Positions 25,077 to 33,918 of a stretch of DNA of 64,000 bases are shown piece after piece (the stretch's first letter is position 1; the number at the start of each line of letters is the position of its first letter). Source of the stretch: Paraburkholderia fungorum (GTDB taxonomy: Bacteria; Pseudomonadota; Gammaproteobacteria; Burkholderiales; Burkholderiaceae); assembly GCF_902833645.1 (NCBI RefSeq), contig NZ_CADFGE010000011.1, forward strand, positions 248,001 to 312,000, given 5' to 3'. The translations under genes and the position numbers were made by a program. The notes below the pieces were generated by a model. The model did not search any database. It was not told the DNA's origin and saw only the letters and a program-made list of their open reading frames with translations.

Positions 25077-26999
25077 TCATGACGACTTGCGCACGCGCAG
25101 ATACCAGTCACACAGCAAGCGCACCTGCTTTGGCGTATAGCCCTTCGTCACCATCCGGTTGACGAAGTCTTCGTGCTTGCGTTGCTCTTCCGCCGAGCCC
25201 TTGGCGTTGAACGAGATCACCGGCAACAGTTCCTCCGTATTCGAGAACATCTTCTTTTCGATCACGACGCGCAGCTTCTCGTAGCTGATCCATGCGGGAT
25301 TCTTCCCCGCATTCGCAGCCCGCGCACGCAGCACGAAGTTGACGATCTCGTTGCGGAAGTCCTTCGGGTTGCTGATGCCCGCAGGTTTCTCGATCTTTTC
25401 CAGTTCGGCGTTCAGCGCCGCGCGGTCGAAACTCTCGCCGGTGTCGTGGTCGCGGAATTCCTGGTCCTGAATCCAGAAGTCCGCATACGTCACATAGCGA
25501 TCGAAAATATTCTGGCCATACTCGGAATACGACTCCAGATACGCGGTCTGAATCTCCTTGCCGATGAACTCGGCATAGCGCGAGGCGAGCACGTCCTTGA
25601 TGAACGACAGGTACTTCTGTTCGGTTTCCGGCGGGAACTGCTCGCGCTCGATCTGCTGTTCGAGCACATACATCAGGTGGACCGGGTTCGCGGCGACTTC
25701 GGTCGAATCGAAGTTGAATACACGCGACAGGATCTTGAACGCGAAGCGGGTCGACACGCCGGTCATCCCTTCATCCACGCCCGCGAAATCGCGATACTCC
25801 TGATACGACTTGGCCTTCGGATCGGTGTCCTTGAGGTTTTCGCCGTCGTACACCTGCATCTTCGAGAACAGGCTGGAGTTTTCCGGCTCCTGCAAGCGCG
25901 TGAGCACCGACATCTGCGCCATCATCTTCAGCGTACCCGGCGCGCATACCGCGTTGGCGAGCGACGAATTACGCAGCAGCTTCTCGTAGATCTTGATCTC
26001 TTCGCCATAGCGCAGGCAATACGGCACCTTCACGACGAAGATGCGGTCGAGCAGTGCCTCGTTGTTGCGATTATTGCGGAAGGCCTTCCATTCCGACTCG
26101 TTCGAGTGGGCGAGAATCACGCCGTCGAACGGGATCGCGCCGAAACCTTCGGTGCCTTTGAAGTTGCCTTCCTGAGTCGCGGTGAGCAACGGGTGCAAGA
26201 CCTTGATCGGCGCCTTGAACATTTCGACGAACTCGAGCAAGCCCTGATTCGCGAGGCACAGGCCACCGGAGTAGCTGTATGCGTCCGCATCGTCCTGGGC
26301 GTACTGCTCGAGCTTGCGGATGTCGACCTTACCGACCAGCGACGAAATATCCTGATTGTTTTCGTCACCCGGCTCGGTCTTGGCGATACCGATCTGACGA
26401 AGGATCGACGGGTAGCGGCGCACCACGCGAAACTTGCGGATGTCGCCGTTGTATTCGTGGAGGCGCTTGACCGCCCACGGACTCAGAATATTTTTCAGGT
26501 AGCGGCGTGGAATCCCGTATTGCTCTTCGAGGATCGGACCGTCCTCGTCGTAATCGAACAGACCCAGTGGCGACTCGTTGACGGGCGAACCCTTGATCGC
26601 ATAGAACGGCACCCGTTCCATGAGTTGCTTCAGACGCTCCGCGATCGACGATTTACCGCCGCCGACCGGTCCCAACAGATACAGAATCTGCTTCTTTTCC
26701 TCAAGCCCCTGGGCCGAGTGCCGGAAGTAGGCGACCACCTGCTCGATCACTTCTTCCATTCCGTAGAACTCACGGAATGCGGGGTATACCTTGATGACCT
26801 TGTTCGCAAAGATACGCGACAGGCGCGGATCGTTGCGAGTGTCGATCTGTTCTGGTTCACCGATTGCCGTCAACATGCGTTCGCCGGCTGTAGCGTACGC
26901 GGCGGGATTGTCTTTGCAGAGCGCGAGATACTCCTCGAGCGAGAGTTCATCTTCTCGCGTTTTCTCGAAGCGGGTCGCGAAACTGCTGTAGATATCCAT
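25077..26999 (-). CDS. prkA: PrkA-family serine protein kinase/AAA ATPase (YeaG homologue)
   Basis: A 640-residue cytoplasmic protein. The N-terminal AAA part carries Walker A LLGPVGGGKSS near residue 110; the C-terminal PrkA domain follows from about residue 400. The beginning MDIYSSFATRFEKTREDELSLEEYL in pieces is the family start. YeaG has kinase activity in E. coli and is expressed on starvation together with yeaH; other work on PrkA relatives suggests AAA protease activity. The gene leads the prkA-yeaH-spoVR operon and has a good GGAGG site just before the ATG. Confidence 0.95.
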   Translation of the reverse strand: MDIYSSFATRFEKTREDELSLEEYLALCKDNPAAYATAGERMLTAIGEPEQIDTRNDPRLSRIFANKVIKVYPAFREFYGMEEVIEQVVAYFRHSAQGLEEKKQILYLLGPVGGGKSSIAERLKQLMERVPFYAIKGSPVNESPLGLFDYDEDGPILEEQYGIPRRYLKNILSPWAVKRLHEYNGDIRKFRVVRRYPSILRQIGIAKTEPGDENNQDISSLVGKVDIRKLEQYAQDDADAYSYSGGLCLANQGLLEFVEMFKAPIKVLHPLLTATQEGNFKGTEGFGAIPFDGVILAHSNESEWKAFRNNRNNEALLDRIFVVKVPYCLRYGEEIKIYEKLLRNSSLANAVCAPGTLKMMAQMSVLTRLQEPENSSLFSKMQVYDGENLKDTDPKAKSYQEYRDFAGVDEGMTGVSTRFAFKILSRVFNFDSTEVAANPVHLMYVLEQQIEREQFPPETEQKYLSFIKDVLASRYAEFIGKEIQTAYLESYSEYGQNIFDRYVTYADFWIQDQEFRDHDTGESFDRAALNAELEKIEKPAGISNPKDFRNEIVNFVLRARAANAGKNPAWISYEKLRVVIEKKMFSNTEELLPVISFNAKGSAEEQRKHEDFVNRMVTKGYTPKQVRLLCDWYLRVRKSS

Positions 27000-27812
27000 G
27001 CTACCTCCTCGCCAAAGTCTAGACCGATGTCGTGCGCGGCGCGCTATTCGGAAACGACATCGCTCGAATTCATCCTAAACCCTTTTAAATTTTTTTTCAC
27101 GGACTACGTGATGAAAATCGTGCCGTGTTGCCCCTCCTGCAATCCTCACTTGGAAACACAGATTCGGTCACCTACAATCTTCCGCTCATCTCGCACTCAT
27201 CCCGCACTCACGCACAACGACTGCCGGACCGCATTACTGCCTCTCCAACACCTCTGCTCGCCGTGCTGATCAACACCGCTGGCGGTGTGCCATGGCACGA
27301 ATCGTCCTGTTCATCGAACAATCCCACTGCTGCGCCGGACAGCCTGTCTGCATGCGCACACTTTGTCGTCTCTAACGCGGACGTCATGCCATTTCCAGTG
27401 CCCGGTACTTTTTTTCATAACGCATCGCATCGCGATTCGGTCTACAGCGAAGAGCACTGTGTTACATGTTCGTTCGCGATGCCGACCAGCAGCGCCGTTC
27501 ATCGGCGCATCGTGTAACGGTTCGTCAACGCACTGAAGGTTTCGTTCCACGCAATCGCGCATGGCGTGCGGCAGTCTTCGTGCGCTTGCCGCTTTTACCT
27601 GGCCCTCGTATTAACCGCGTTGGCGACATGGTTAGCCGTGTGTATAACTGGATCACGGCCATGCGATGGCTTGCTTCATAGGTGTATACGGCAAAACGTT
27701 CGATGCGGATGCTGTAAATGTAAAACGGCCGCCCGCGGGCAGCCGTTGTTTTGATGCTTCGTCTTTGTAATGGGTATCACAAGCCGCCGGTTACAAATAC
27801 ACCGTGCCACGC
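27000..27812. other. Intergenic region upstream of prkA
   Basis: About 810 bases between the prkA start and the hydratase stop. The prkA leader lies at 27000-27120 and is locally AT-rich (run of T at 27089-27097). I searched by eye for a sigma-54 type -24/-12 element on the minus strand, expected for prkA in some species, and found no convincing one. The rest contains short frames on both strands that I do not believe. A terminator lies at the far end. Confidence 0.5.
27722..27752. terminator. Terminator-like hairpin after the hydratase gene
   Basis: AACGGC and GCCGTT flank an inner GCCCGCGGGC palindrome; the whole is bordered by AAAA on the left and TTTT on the right, so it can act on both strands. 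It ends the minus-strand hydratase transcript 60 bases after its stop. Confidence 0.75.
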
Positions 27813-28574
27813 TCAGGTCAGTTCAATCTCCACTTCGCCGAGACCGTCGATGTGGCCGCGCACAATGCCCGGTTTGCCCACATTGTGCGCACCTACATAC
27901 GAACCGGTGGTGATCGTCCATTCGGGCTCGATCGTAATGCCCATAGCGGCGCAATGGTTGACGAACCACACCAGCAGTTCGCGCGGATCGCCAGCCGGAT
28001 TGCCGGTGGCGTCCGGCACCAGCGAGTCGCCGTCGAACGTCAATTCCAGTTCGGGCGACACGAAGTCGAAGCCCCGCGCGAGGCCCGCATAGGCAACCGG
28101 ATGACCGGTAATCAACGCGCCGTTGTTCTGCGCATCCGCCAACTGTGCAAGCGGCGCGACATTGGGCCACTCGGAAAAGCGGCTGTCCACAATCTCGATG
28201 GTCGGCAGCACGACGCCGAGCTTCGCGAGCACCTCGTCGCGCGCATAAGCCCGGCCCCGCGGCTCGATGGCCTCGGCGAAGCGAAAGGCAATTTCCAGTT
28301 CCACCAACACCCGGAAAAAACCGTCATGGGCCACCCGCGCGGGCGACGGCAGCACCAGCGAAGCCGGGATCGGCGCGCCCGCGGCGGCCCCGCCCGGCGC
28401 TCTGGCGCCGATCTTCCACGCGCCCGTCGAATCGCCGAGGCCCGTGATGACAGCCTGCTGGATTGCGTAGGCGGTGGCTGCGTCAGGCGGCAGGCTGTCG
28501 GGTGGCGGCGCATCGATCGGGCGATGCTGCCGGCGTGCTTCGACGAGGCGGTGCGCGAGGTCGTATTGCGTCAT
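27813..28574 (-). CDS. 2-keto-4-pentenoate hydratase-like protein (MhpD/fumarylacetoacetase superfamily)
   Basis: A 253-residue enzyme of the hydratase/decarboxylase group that adds water to 2-hydroxypenta-2,4-dienoates in aromatic meta-cleavage pathways. Visible marks are GAWKIGAR near residue 52, the acidic metal-ligand stretch VELEIAFRFAEAI, and IEIVDSRFSEWPNV. No other aromatic-degradation gene adjoins it, so the physiological substrate is uncertain. It is monocistronic. Confidence 0.85.
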   Translation of the reverse strand: MTQYDLAHRLVEARRQHRPIDAPPPDSLPPDAATAYAIQQAVITGLGDSTGAWKIGARAPGGAAAGAPIPASLVLPSPARVAHDGFFRVLVELEIAFRFAEAIEPRGRAYARDEVLAKLGVVLPTIEIVDSRFSEWPNVAPLAQLADAQNNGALITGHPVAYAGLARGFDFVSPELELTFDGDSLVPDATGNPAGDPRELLVWFVNHCAAMGITIEPEWTITTGSYVGAHNVGKPGIVRGHIDGLGEVEIELT

Positions 28575-28783
28575 GTCGGTCCTTTATGGCTGGCGCGTTG
28601 AGCGGTGGGCCGCTGCGCCGGGTGCGGCAGCGGAATAGCGGGCTCACGGTCCGCGCGCTAACGGGCTGAAACGGCACTGTTGCCGATGCGAGCCGTAGTC
28701 GCGCCCGTCAATGTACCGGATCGCGACGCTTACCAGGGTGCAGACATCGATTGTGAACGCTGCTTAGTCCACAAAACATGAAA

Positions 28784-28817
28784 AAAGACCGCGGTTGCAT
28801 GCGCAATCGCGGTCTTT
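28784..28817. terminator. Bidirectional terminator downstream of the chemoreceptor gene
   Basis: GACCGCGGTTGC and GCAATCGCGGTC form a 12-bp stem with one wobble around ATGC, bordered by an A-run to the left and TTTA to the right. It lies about 90 bases past the chemoreceptor stop on the minus strand, where the A-run becomes the T-run. The remaining bases of 28575-28906 show nothing else. Confidence 0.85.
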
Positions 28818-28906
28818 ATCGTCATGCGGCGCGCTTGATCCGCTCGAGCATGGTTCTGTCTACTGCTTCATCAGGAACGAATGTTGCGGCACAGCGGCAG
28901 CGCCGA

Positions 28907-30694
28907 TCAGAACGTTTCCCAATCCTGATCGCTGCCGGCGCTCGCCATCGCCTTGGCCGGCGTCTTCATGGGTGCAGCCGCTGCCGCGGGTGCGGTGGGT
29001 GCTCGTGCGGCCGCAGTGGACTGCGCAGCCGCTTGTGATGACGGGTGCGACACCGGTTGCAACGCGGCTTGTGACACCTTGCGTGGCGCCGTCGCGCGAA
29101 CCGGCGCAGCCGTACGCTTCGGCGCCGCGCTCACGGGCGCCTTGTAACCGCCTTCTTCGAGCTGGAACACCGCGACCGCGGCACGCAGCTTGCCGGCCTG
29201 ATCTTCGAGCGAAGAAGCCGCCGCAGCCGCCTCTTCGACCAGCGCGGCATTCTGCTGCGTCACCTCGTCCATCTGGGTGACCGCGCGCGCCACCTGATCG
29301 ATGCCGCTGCTTTGCTCTTCCGAAGCCGCGGCGATCTCGCCCATGATGTCGGTCACACGCTGCACCGCACCGATGATCTCGGTCATAGTGCGGCCCGCTT
29401 CGTCGACCAGCGCGGAGCCGGACTGCACGCGCTCCACCGAGGTATCGATCAGCTCCTTGATTTCCTTGGCCGCCGCCGAGGAACGCTGTGCAAGGCTGCG
29501 CACCTCGCCCGCCACCACCGCGAATCCGCGCCCTTCTTCGCCGGCCCGCGCCGCTTCCACGGCCGCATTCAGGGCCAGGATGTTGGTCTGGAACGCAATC
29601 CCTTCGATGATCGAAATGATGTCCGCGATCTTCGCCGAACTCTGATTGATGTCGCCCATCGTGCCGACCACCTGGCCGACCACCGCGCTGCCCTTATTCG
29701 CGATCTCGGACGCATTGGCCGCCAGCGAGCTCGCCTGGCGGGCGTTGTCGGCGTTCTGCTTGACGGTGCCGGTCAGCTCTTCCATGCTCGACGCGGTTTC
29801 CTGCAGCGCCGAGGCCTGCTCTTCCGTACGTGAGGACAGATCGATATTGCCGGCCGCGATCTGACGCGTGGCGGTCGCAATCGATTCACTACCACTGCGT
29901 ACCGTGCGCACCGTTTCGGTGAGATTACGCTGCATTTTGGCGATGCCTTCGAGCAACTGCCCCATTTCGTCACGTGAGGTGACCACGACCGGGCGGCGCA
30001 GATCGCCCGCGGAGATGGCGTCGAAATGTCCGAGGGCTGCGTCGAGCGGCCGGGCAATCGCGCGGCTCAGCGTCAGGTAGGACAGCGCGGCGGCGATCAC
30101 GCCGATCAGCAGCGCTGCGATGCTCACCATGCGGAACACTTCGAAATTGCCTTGCGCCGAGTCGTAACCCTGCTTCGCCAGCGTGAACTGGAACTTGCGC
30201 AGCGCGTCATCGGCGCTGGCGAGTTCGTTGTACGACGCCTGAATGCGTTTGGCGCTCTCGACCAACTTGCCCTGGTCGTTCGCCGTGAGGATCGTCACAA
30301 ACGTGTCCAGTTGCTGATGCAGCGCCTCGCGCCTTGCGACCACGTCCTGCGCGAGACGGTCTTCTTCAGCGTCGCGCGGCAAGTCCATGTATTTTTTCCA
30401 CCACGTGTCGGACGTCGCGCGCATCGTACGCGCCCGCTCGATCGTCTGCGCCACCTCCGGCGTGCCCATCATGAACGCCGCCCGGTCGAGCGCCAGCCGC
30501 TCGCGTGCCGCATACAGCTCGGCGTTGCCGATATCGACGGCGCTCGGCATGGCGTTAGTGAAAGTGTCCCGATAAGCGTCGTTCGAACGACTCATCCCGA
30601 ACAGACCGAAAACGCCGATGGCAACCAGCAGCGCGGCAAGAAAAGCCATCGTGAGGCCAATCCGCGCCTTGATCGTGATGCCTTTGTTCAACAT
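28907..30694 (-). CDS. Methyl-accepting chemotaxis protein with C-terminal CheR-docking pentapeptide
   Basis: A 595-residue inner-membrane receptor. Membrane segment 1 is about residues 10-32, followed by a periplasmic four-helix sensor to about residue 190, membrane segment 2 (SIAALLIGVIAAALSYLTL), a HAMP domain, and the signalling hairpin with the conserved tip (IIEGIAFQTNILALNAAVEAARAGEEG in pieces). The protein ends DQDWETF, the xWETF pentapeptide that tethers CheR and CheB in high-abundance receptors such as Tar and Tsr; before it is an Ala/Pro-rich flexible linker of about 70 residues. Start at MLNKGITIKARIGL. Ligand unknown. Confidence 0.95.
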   Translation of the reverse strand: MLNKGITIKARIGLTMAFLAALLVAIGVFGLFGMSRSNDAYRDTFTNAMPSAVDIGNAELYAARERLALDRAAFMMGTPEVAQTIERARTMRATSDTWWKKYMDLPRDAEEDRLAQDVVARREALHQQLDTFVTILTANDQGKLVESAKRIQASYNELASADDALRKFQFTLAKQGYDSAQGNFEVFRMVSIAALLIGVIAAALSYLTLSRAIARPLDAALGHFDAISAGDLRRPVVVTSRDEMGQLLEGIAKMQRNLTETVRTVRSGSESIATATRQIAAGNIDLSSRTEEQASALQETASSMEELTGTVKQNADNARQASSLAANASEIANKGSAVVGQVVGTMGDINQSSAKIADIISIIEGIAFQTNILALNAAVEAARAGEEGRGFAVVAGEVRSLAQRSSAAAKEIKELIDTSVERVQSGSALVDEAGRTMTEIIGAVQRVTDIMGEIAAASEEQSSGIDQVARAVTQMDEVTQQNAALVEEAAAAASSLEDQAGKLRAAVAVFQLEEGGYKAPVSAAPKRTAAPVRATAPRKVSQAALQPVSHPSSQAAAQSTAAARAPTAPAAAAAPMKTPAKAMASAGSDQDWETF

Positions 30695-30841
30695 GCTTGT
30701 TCCTGTACTTAGCAAATGAGAAGCTGCGTGCGCAGCGCGGGGTAGCGTGTCGCGTCTGCCTGCATGGCGCTGTTCTGTAGCCGCGCTCTTAATATTTGGG
30801 TTTACGGCATTCGATCTGCATACTTGAAGGATTTATATAGT

Positions 30842-30907
30842 ATGAAGAAAGACGTTGTAAGCAAATGGAAGAAATTACAAACAACTGACAGGCCGTGTCC
30901 GGGCTAA
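30842..30907 (+). CDS. Possible 21-residue peptide or small RNA locus
   Basis: A short frame MKKDVVSKWKKLQTTDRPCPG runs from an ATG at 30842 to a TAA at 30907, inside a locally AT-rich stretch, with AAGGA about ten bases before the ATG. A T-run terminator on the same strand begins within the last codons. No annotated gene on this strand lies upstream for more than ten kilobases, so a dedicated short transcript is the simplest explanation for the terminator. Whether the product is the peptide or a small RNA cannot be told. Confidence 0.35.
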   Translation: MKKDVVSKWKKLQTTDRPCPG

Positions 30908-30926
30908 GGTCACACGGCGTTTTTTT
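30892..30926 (+). terminator. Rho-independent terminator on the plus strand with no known gene
   Basis: GCCGTGT and ACACGGC form a 7-bp stem followed by G and seven T. It lies between the chemoreceptor promoter and the rbsR 3' end, both on the minus strand. Confidence 0.75.
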
Positions 30927-31074
30927 GACGTTCGGGAAAGCAGGTTCAGTTGGCCCGGGAGCCGGATGCGCACAGGCGGGGGGGTTCGAGTGGAGCCTGG
31001 ACGCGAGTCGGCCACACAGATCAAGCGGAGTTCAAGCAGAATCAGACGGAACTCGAGCGGAACTCGAGCGGCAC

Positions 31075-31109
31075 AAAAAACTGGACGCGAAGCCTGTCGG
31101 CTCGCGTCC
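31075..31109 (-). terminator. Terminator of rbsR
   Basis: Read on the minus strand, GGACGCGA and TCGCGTCC pair and are followed by six T (AAAAAA at 31075-31080 on the plus strand). It begins about 30 bases after the rbsR stop. Confidence 0.8.
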
Positions 31110-31138
31110 GGCAACGCCATCCCGCACGGTGTCAGATA

Positions 31139-32182
31139 TCAGGCGGCCAGATCGCGCCTCGCCACGCCGGCCCATGTCGCGGTCGACTCACGCACGATCA
31201 GACGCGGCGACACGACACGCCGGCGGCCCGGCGCACGCGGAGGATTGCCCGACGCCGTCCCGGCGATGCGTTCGATCAGCGTCTGCGCGGCCATATCGCC
31301 GAGCGCGCGAACCGACTGCCCCACCGTTGAAAGCGACGGATAGGTGAATCGTCCCAGCTCGATATCGTCGAAACCAATGATCGAGCAATCGCGCGGCACG
31401 CTGATGTTGCGCTCCGCCGCGGCGCGCAGCGCGCCGATGCCCATCATGTCGTTACCGGCAAAAATCGCCGACGGTCTCACGGTGTCGAACAGTTGCCCCG
31501 CCGCGCGATGGCCGCCCATCCCCGAAAAATCGCCTTCGACGATCGCGCCCGCTGGAATCTCGATGCCGCGCTCCGTCATGGCGCGGATAAAGCCGTGCAA
31601 ACGCATGGCGCTCACCGCCGTCTTCACGGGTCCGGTAATGCAGCCGATTCGCACATGCCCCAGTTCGAGCAGATGACGCGTCGCGAGGTAGCCGCCCTTC
31701 TCGTGGTCGATCTGCACCAGATCCGCGTTCACGCCTTCGATGTTGCGATCGACCACCACCAGCGGCTCCCGGGCGTCGGCGAGCGTCTGCGCCAGCACCG
31801 CGTCGTCGCCCGCGGAGGCAACGATCAGGCCGTCGATACGCTTTTCCTGCAGCACGCGCAGATAGTTTCGCTGCTTGGCCGGATCGTCGTCGGAATTGCA
31901 GAAGAACAGGCAATAGCCGTTGCGCGCGCAACCGTCCTCGATACCGCGCGCCATCTCCGCGAAATACGGGTTCGTGCTGTTCGGCACCACCAGACCGATC
32001 GTCGCCGTCGCCCGCGCCTTGAGTGAGCGGGCCACCGCCGACGGCACATAGTGAAGCTGACGGATCGCGTGTTCGACCTTCGCGCGCACATCGGCCGACA
32101 CCGGCCGTGAGTTGTTCACCACGTGGGATACCGTAGTGAACGACACGCCTGCCACGGCCGCTACATCCTTGATCGTCGCCAT
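31139..32182 (-). CDS. rbsR: LacI-family transcriptional regulator, RbsR-like
   Basis: A 347-residue repressor. The helix-turn-helix MATIKDVAAVAGVSFTTVSHVVNNSRPVS with the hinge helix ending AVARSLKARAT is typical of RbsR; the rest is a periplasmic-binding-type sugar sensor domain (IGLVVPNSTNPYFAEMARGIEDG in pieces). It probably controls the ribose locus directly upstream, where a CGCAAACGTTTGCG palindrome lies in front of rbsB. In the intact operon order it would be the last gene; here the genes for ATPase and permease before it are debris. Confidence 0.88.
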   Translation of the reverse strand: MATIKDVAAVAGVSFTTVSHVVNNSRPVSADVRAKVEHAIRQLHYVPSAVARSLKARATATIGLVVPNSTNPYFAEMARGIEDGCARNGYCLFFCNSDDDPAKQRNYLRVLQEKRIDGLIVASAGDDAVLAQTLADAREPLVVVDRNIEGVNADLVQIDHEKGGYLATRHLLELGHVRIGCITGPVKTAVSAMRLHGFIRAMTERGIEIPAGAIVEGDFSGMGGHRAAGQLFDTVRPSAIFAGNDMMGIGALRAAAERNISVPRDCSIIGFDDIELGRFTYPSLSTVGQSVRALGDMAAQTLIERIAGTASGNPPRAPGRRRVVSPRLIVRESTATWAGVARRDLAA

Positions 32183-32312
32183 AACCTGTTGCTCTCCTGC
32201 CTGTTGTTCCCGCCGGCCGCGCCATCTGGCGACCCACCGGACGTCTTCATCGACGCGCGCCAGGTGTGCCCGAGATGCCGCCCGCGGCCTCGCTTGCCGG
32301 TCGATCGGTCAT
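32183..32312 (-). pseudogene. rbsC: rbsC remnant (ribose ABC permease, start only)
   Basis: An ATG at 32312 overlaps the last stop of the rbsA remnant in the ATGA manner of ABC operons and opens a frame MTDRPASEAAGGISGTPGAR that meets a stop after about 21 codons. Such a hydrophilic N-terminal tail is common in ribose-type permeases. No membrane segments follow before rbsR starts, so nearly the whole gene, about 950 bases, is missing. The assignment rests on position and on the overlap. Confidence 0.5.
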
Positions 32313-32640
32313 GCCAGACTCCCTGCTTCATGGGTGTCGACGGTATGCAGCAACGCTGCGCGCCTGCGGCGGCCGGCAAAAGCGGCGGCCAGCAACGCGT
32401 CCTGCGACCATTTGTCGCGCCCGCACCCACCCGTCATGCTTCCCGCGGACAACTCGCGCCGATCCGGTCGCAGATCGGCATCAGCCCGCGCAGGTCGCTC
32501 GACACCACAATAAGCGCGCCCTTCACGCTCCAGGACCCCCAAGGCCACCGATTATTTTGGATAGCGTACTCTTGCCGGCGCCGCTCCTGCCCGTGAGCGC
32601 TAATGCCTATTCGCCGTGCAATTACCTTCGTGACGCTTAC
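32309..32640 (-). pseudogene. rbsA: rbsA remnant (sugar ABC ATPase) with large internal deletion and frameshifts
   Basis: Around 32540-32605 one frame reads LALTGRSGAGKSTLSKIIGG, a Walker A region in which the usual GENGAGKST has become GRSGAGKST. This is followed, in another frame, by GALIVVSSDLRGLMPICDRI, which is the C-terminal end of the second ATPase domain of RbsA-type proteins. A further one-base shift gives LSAGSMTGGC and then WSQDALLAAAFAG, the usual C-terminus. About 380 residues between Walker A and the C-terminal block are gone. Stops and frameshifts show it is not functional. Confidence 0.8.
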
Positions 32641-32882
32641 CTCTGAATTAACGGCGGGCCGCCCGGTTTCTTGAGCGTTTATTGAATTGGCGCGGATTCG
32701 CACGTTTTTGCCACGCATTCAAGCCACGCATTCAATATGCTACGGCGGGCGGGCGAACAACCCGCGGCACCCGATTTGCTGCAGTGCTACTCGCGATGCC
32801 CGATCCAGTCGTTCCGGCTTCGTAGTGGTACGTAGTGGTCCTTTGCTGGCGGTACTTTCCGGTATGCGATGCTCGATGCTTA

Positions 32883-33845
32883 TTACCGGGTCACCAGATC
32901 ACATGGCGTTTCCACCACACCGGACAACTGCGACTGCTTCTTGTGCTCGCTGATCGCCTTGAGCGCCGTATCGATCCCGAACACGGCCTGCTTGGCCGCG
33001 TACTGGTCGGCGGTGGCGAGGACGCGGCCGTCCTTCAGCATCGGCCTGATCGCATTGATGTTGTCGTAACCGACCACGAGCACCTTGCCCTGCCGGCCCG
33101 CCGCGCGGACGGCCGAGACCGCGCCGATCGCCATATTGTCGTTGCCGGCGAGGAGCGCCTTCAGATTCGGATACTCATTGAGCATGGCGGAGGCCACCGC
33201 GTTGCCTTTGTCGATTTCCCATTCGCCCGATTGCACCGATACGACCTTGGCGCCGACCGCTTGCATCGCGTCCTTGAAGCCCGCGGTGCGTTGTTGCGCG
33301 TTGGTCGTCGTCGACACGCCTTCGATAATGCCCACTTCGTCGCCCGCCTTCAGCTTTTTGGCCAGGTAATCGCCGACCTTCTGTGCGCCCTTGCGGTTAT
33401 CCGGGCCGACAAACGGCACGTTCAGATCCTTCGACTTGAGCACGTCCGGGTCGAGCCGGTTGTCGATATTCACGACGATGATGCCCGCGTCGATGGCCTT
33501 CTTGACCACCGGCACCAGCGCCTTCGAATCGGCCGGAGCCAGCACGATCGCGTCGACTTTCGAGACGATCATCTGCTCGACGATCCTGATCTGGTTCGCG
33601 GTGTCGGTCTCGTCCTTGATGCCGTTGGTGATCAGATCGAATTGGGAGGCGTTGTGCTTCTGATAGTCCTTCGCGCCGTTTTCCATGGTCAGGAAAAACT
33701 CGTTCGCGAGAGACTTCATCACTAGCGCGACCCTCGGTTTATGGGCAGCCGCGCTTTGCGCATTGGCAGAAGAAAACGGTAAAGCGGCGGTGGCGGTGAC
33801 GAGAACAGCGGCCGCCAATAAGCGGCGGCGAATGCGATGGCTCAT
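32883..33845 (-). CDS. rbsB: Ribose-type periplasmic sugar-binding protein RbsB
   Basis: A 320-residue periplasmic protein with a signal peptide of about 29 residues (LLAAAVLVTATAALPF, cleavage after ANA). Typical SBP family 4 motifs are RVALVMKSLANEFFLTMENGAKDYQ in pieces, VDAIVLAPADSKALVPVVKKA in pieces and LLAGNDNMAIGAVSAVRAAG in pieces. The frame is intact and codon use is normal, although its transporter genes are destroyed, so it may serve another transporter or a chemoreceptor. The ligand could be ribose or a related sugar. Confidence 0.9.
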   Translation of the reverse strand: MSHRIRRRLLAAAVLVTATAALPFSSANAQSAAAHKPRVALVMKSLANEFFLTMENGAKDYQKHNASQFDLITNGIKDETDTANQIRIVEQMIVSKVDAIVLAPADSKALVPVVKKAIDAGIIVVNIDNRLDPDVLKSKDLNVPFVGPDNRKGAQKVGDYLAKKLKAGDEVGIIEGVSTTTNAQQRTAGFKDAMQAVGAKVVSVQSGEWEIDKGNAVASAMLNEYPNLKALLAGNDNMAIGAVSAVRAAGRQGKVLVVGYDNINAIRPMLKDGRVLATADQYAAKQAVFGIDTALKAISEHKKQSQLSGVVETPCDLVTR

Positions 33846-33904
33846 GCCTATCTCCAGAAAACCTTCTTGAGGCTCGCGATCGAGCCGTGTTTTTTTTAGT
33901 CTCG

Positions 33905-33918
33905 CGCAAACGTTTGCG
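33905..33918. promoter_or_regulatory. LacI/RbsR-type operator upstream of rbsB
   Basis: CGCAAACGTTTGCG is a perfect 14-bp palindrome with the central CG of LacI-family operators; the E. coli RbsR site shares the AAACGTTT core. It lies about 60 bases before the rbsB start. Confidence 0.85.

Noticed and set aside
21939..26999. Sporulation genes (SpoVR, PrkA)
   Set aside because: Both families are widespread in non-sporulating Gram-negative bacteria, linked to yeaH as here.
27000..27120. Sigma-54 promoter for prkA
   Set aside because: No TGGCAC-N5-TTGC-type element with correct spacing could be found by eye on the minus strand.
27125..27517. Short frames upstream of prkA (one of 130 codons)
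   Set aside because: Composition unlike neighbouring genes, no ribosome site, no domain; probably leader and promoter DNA.
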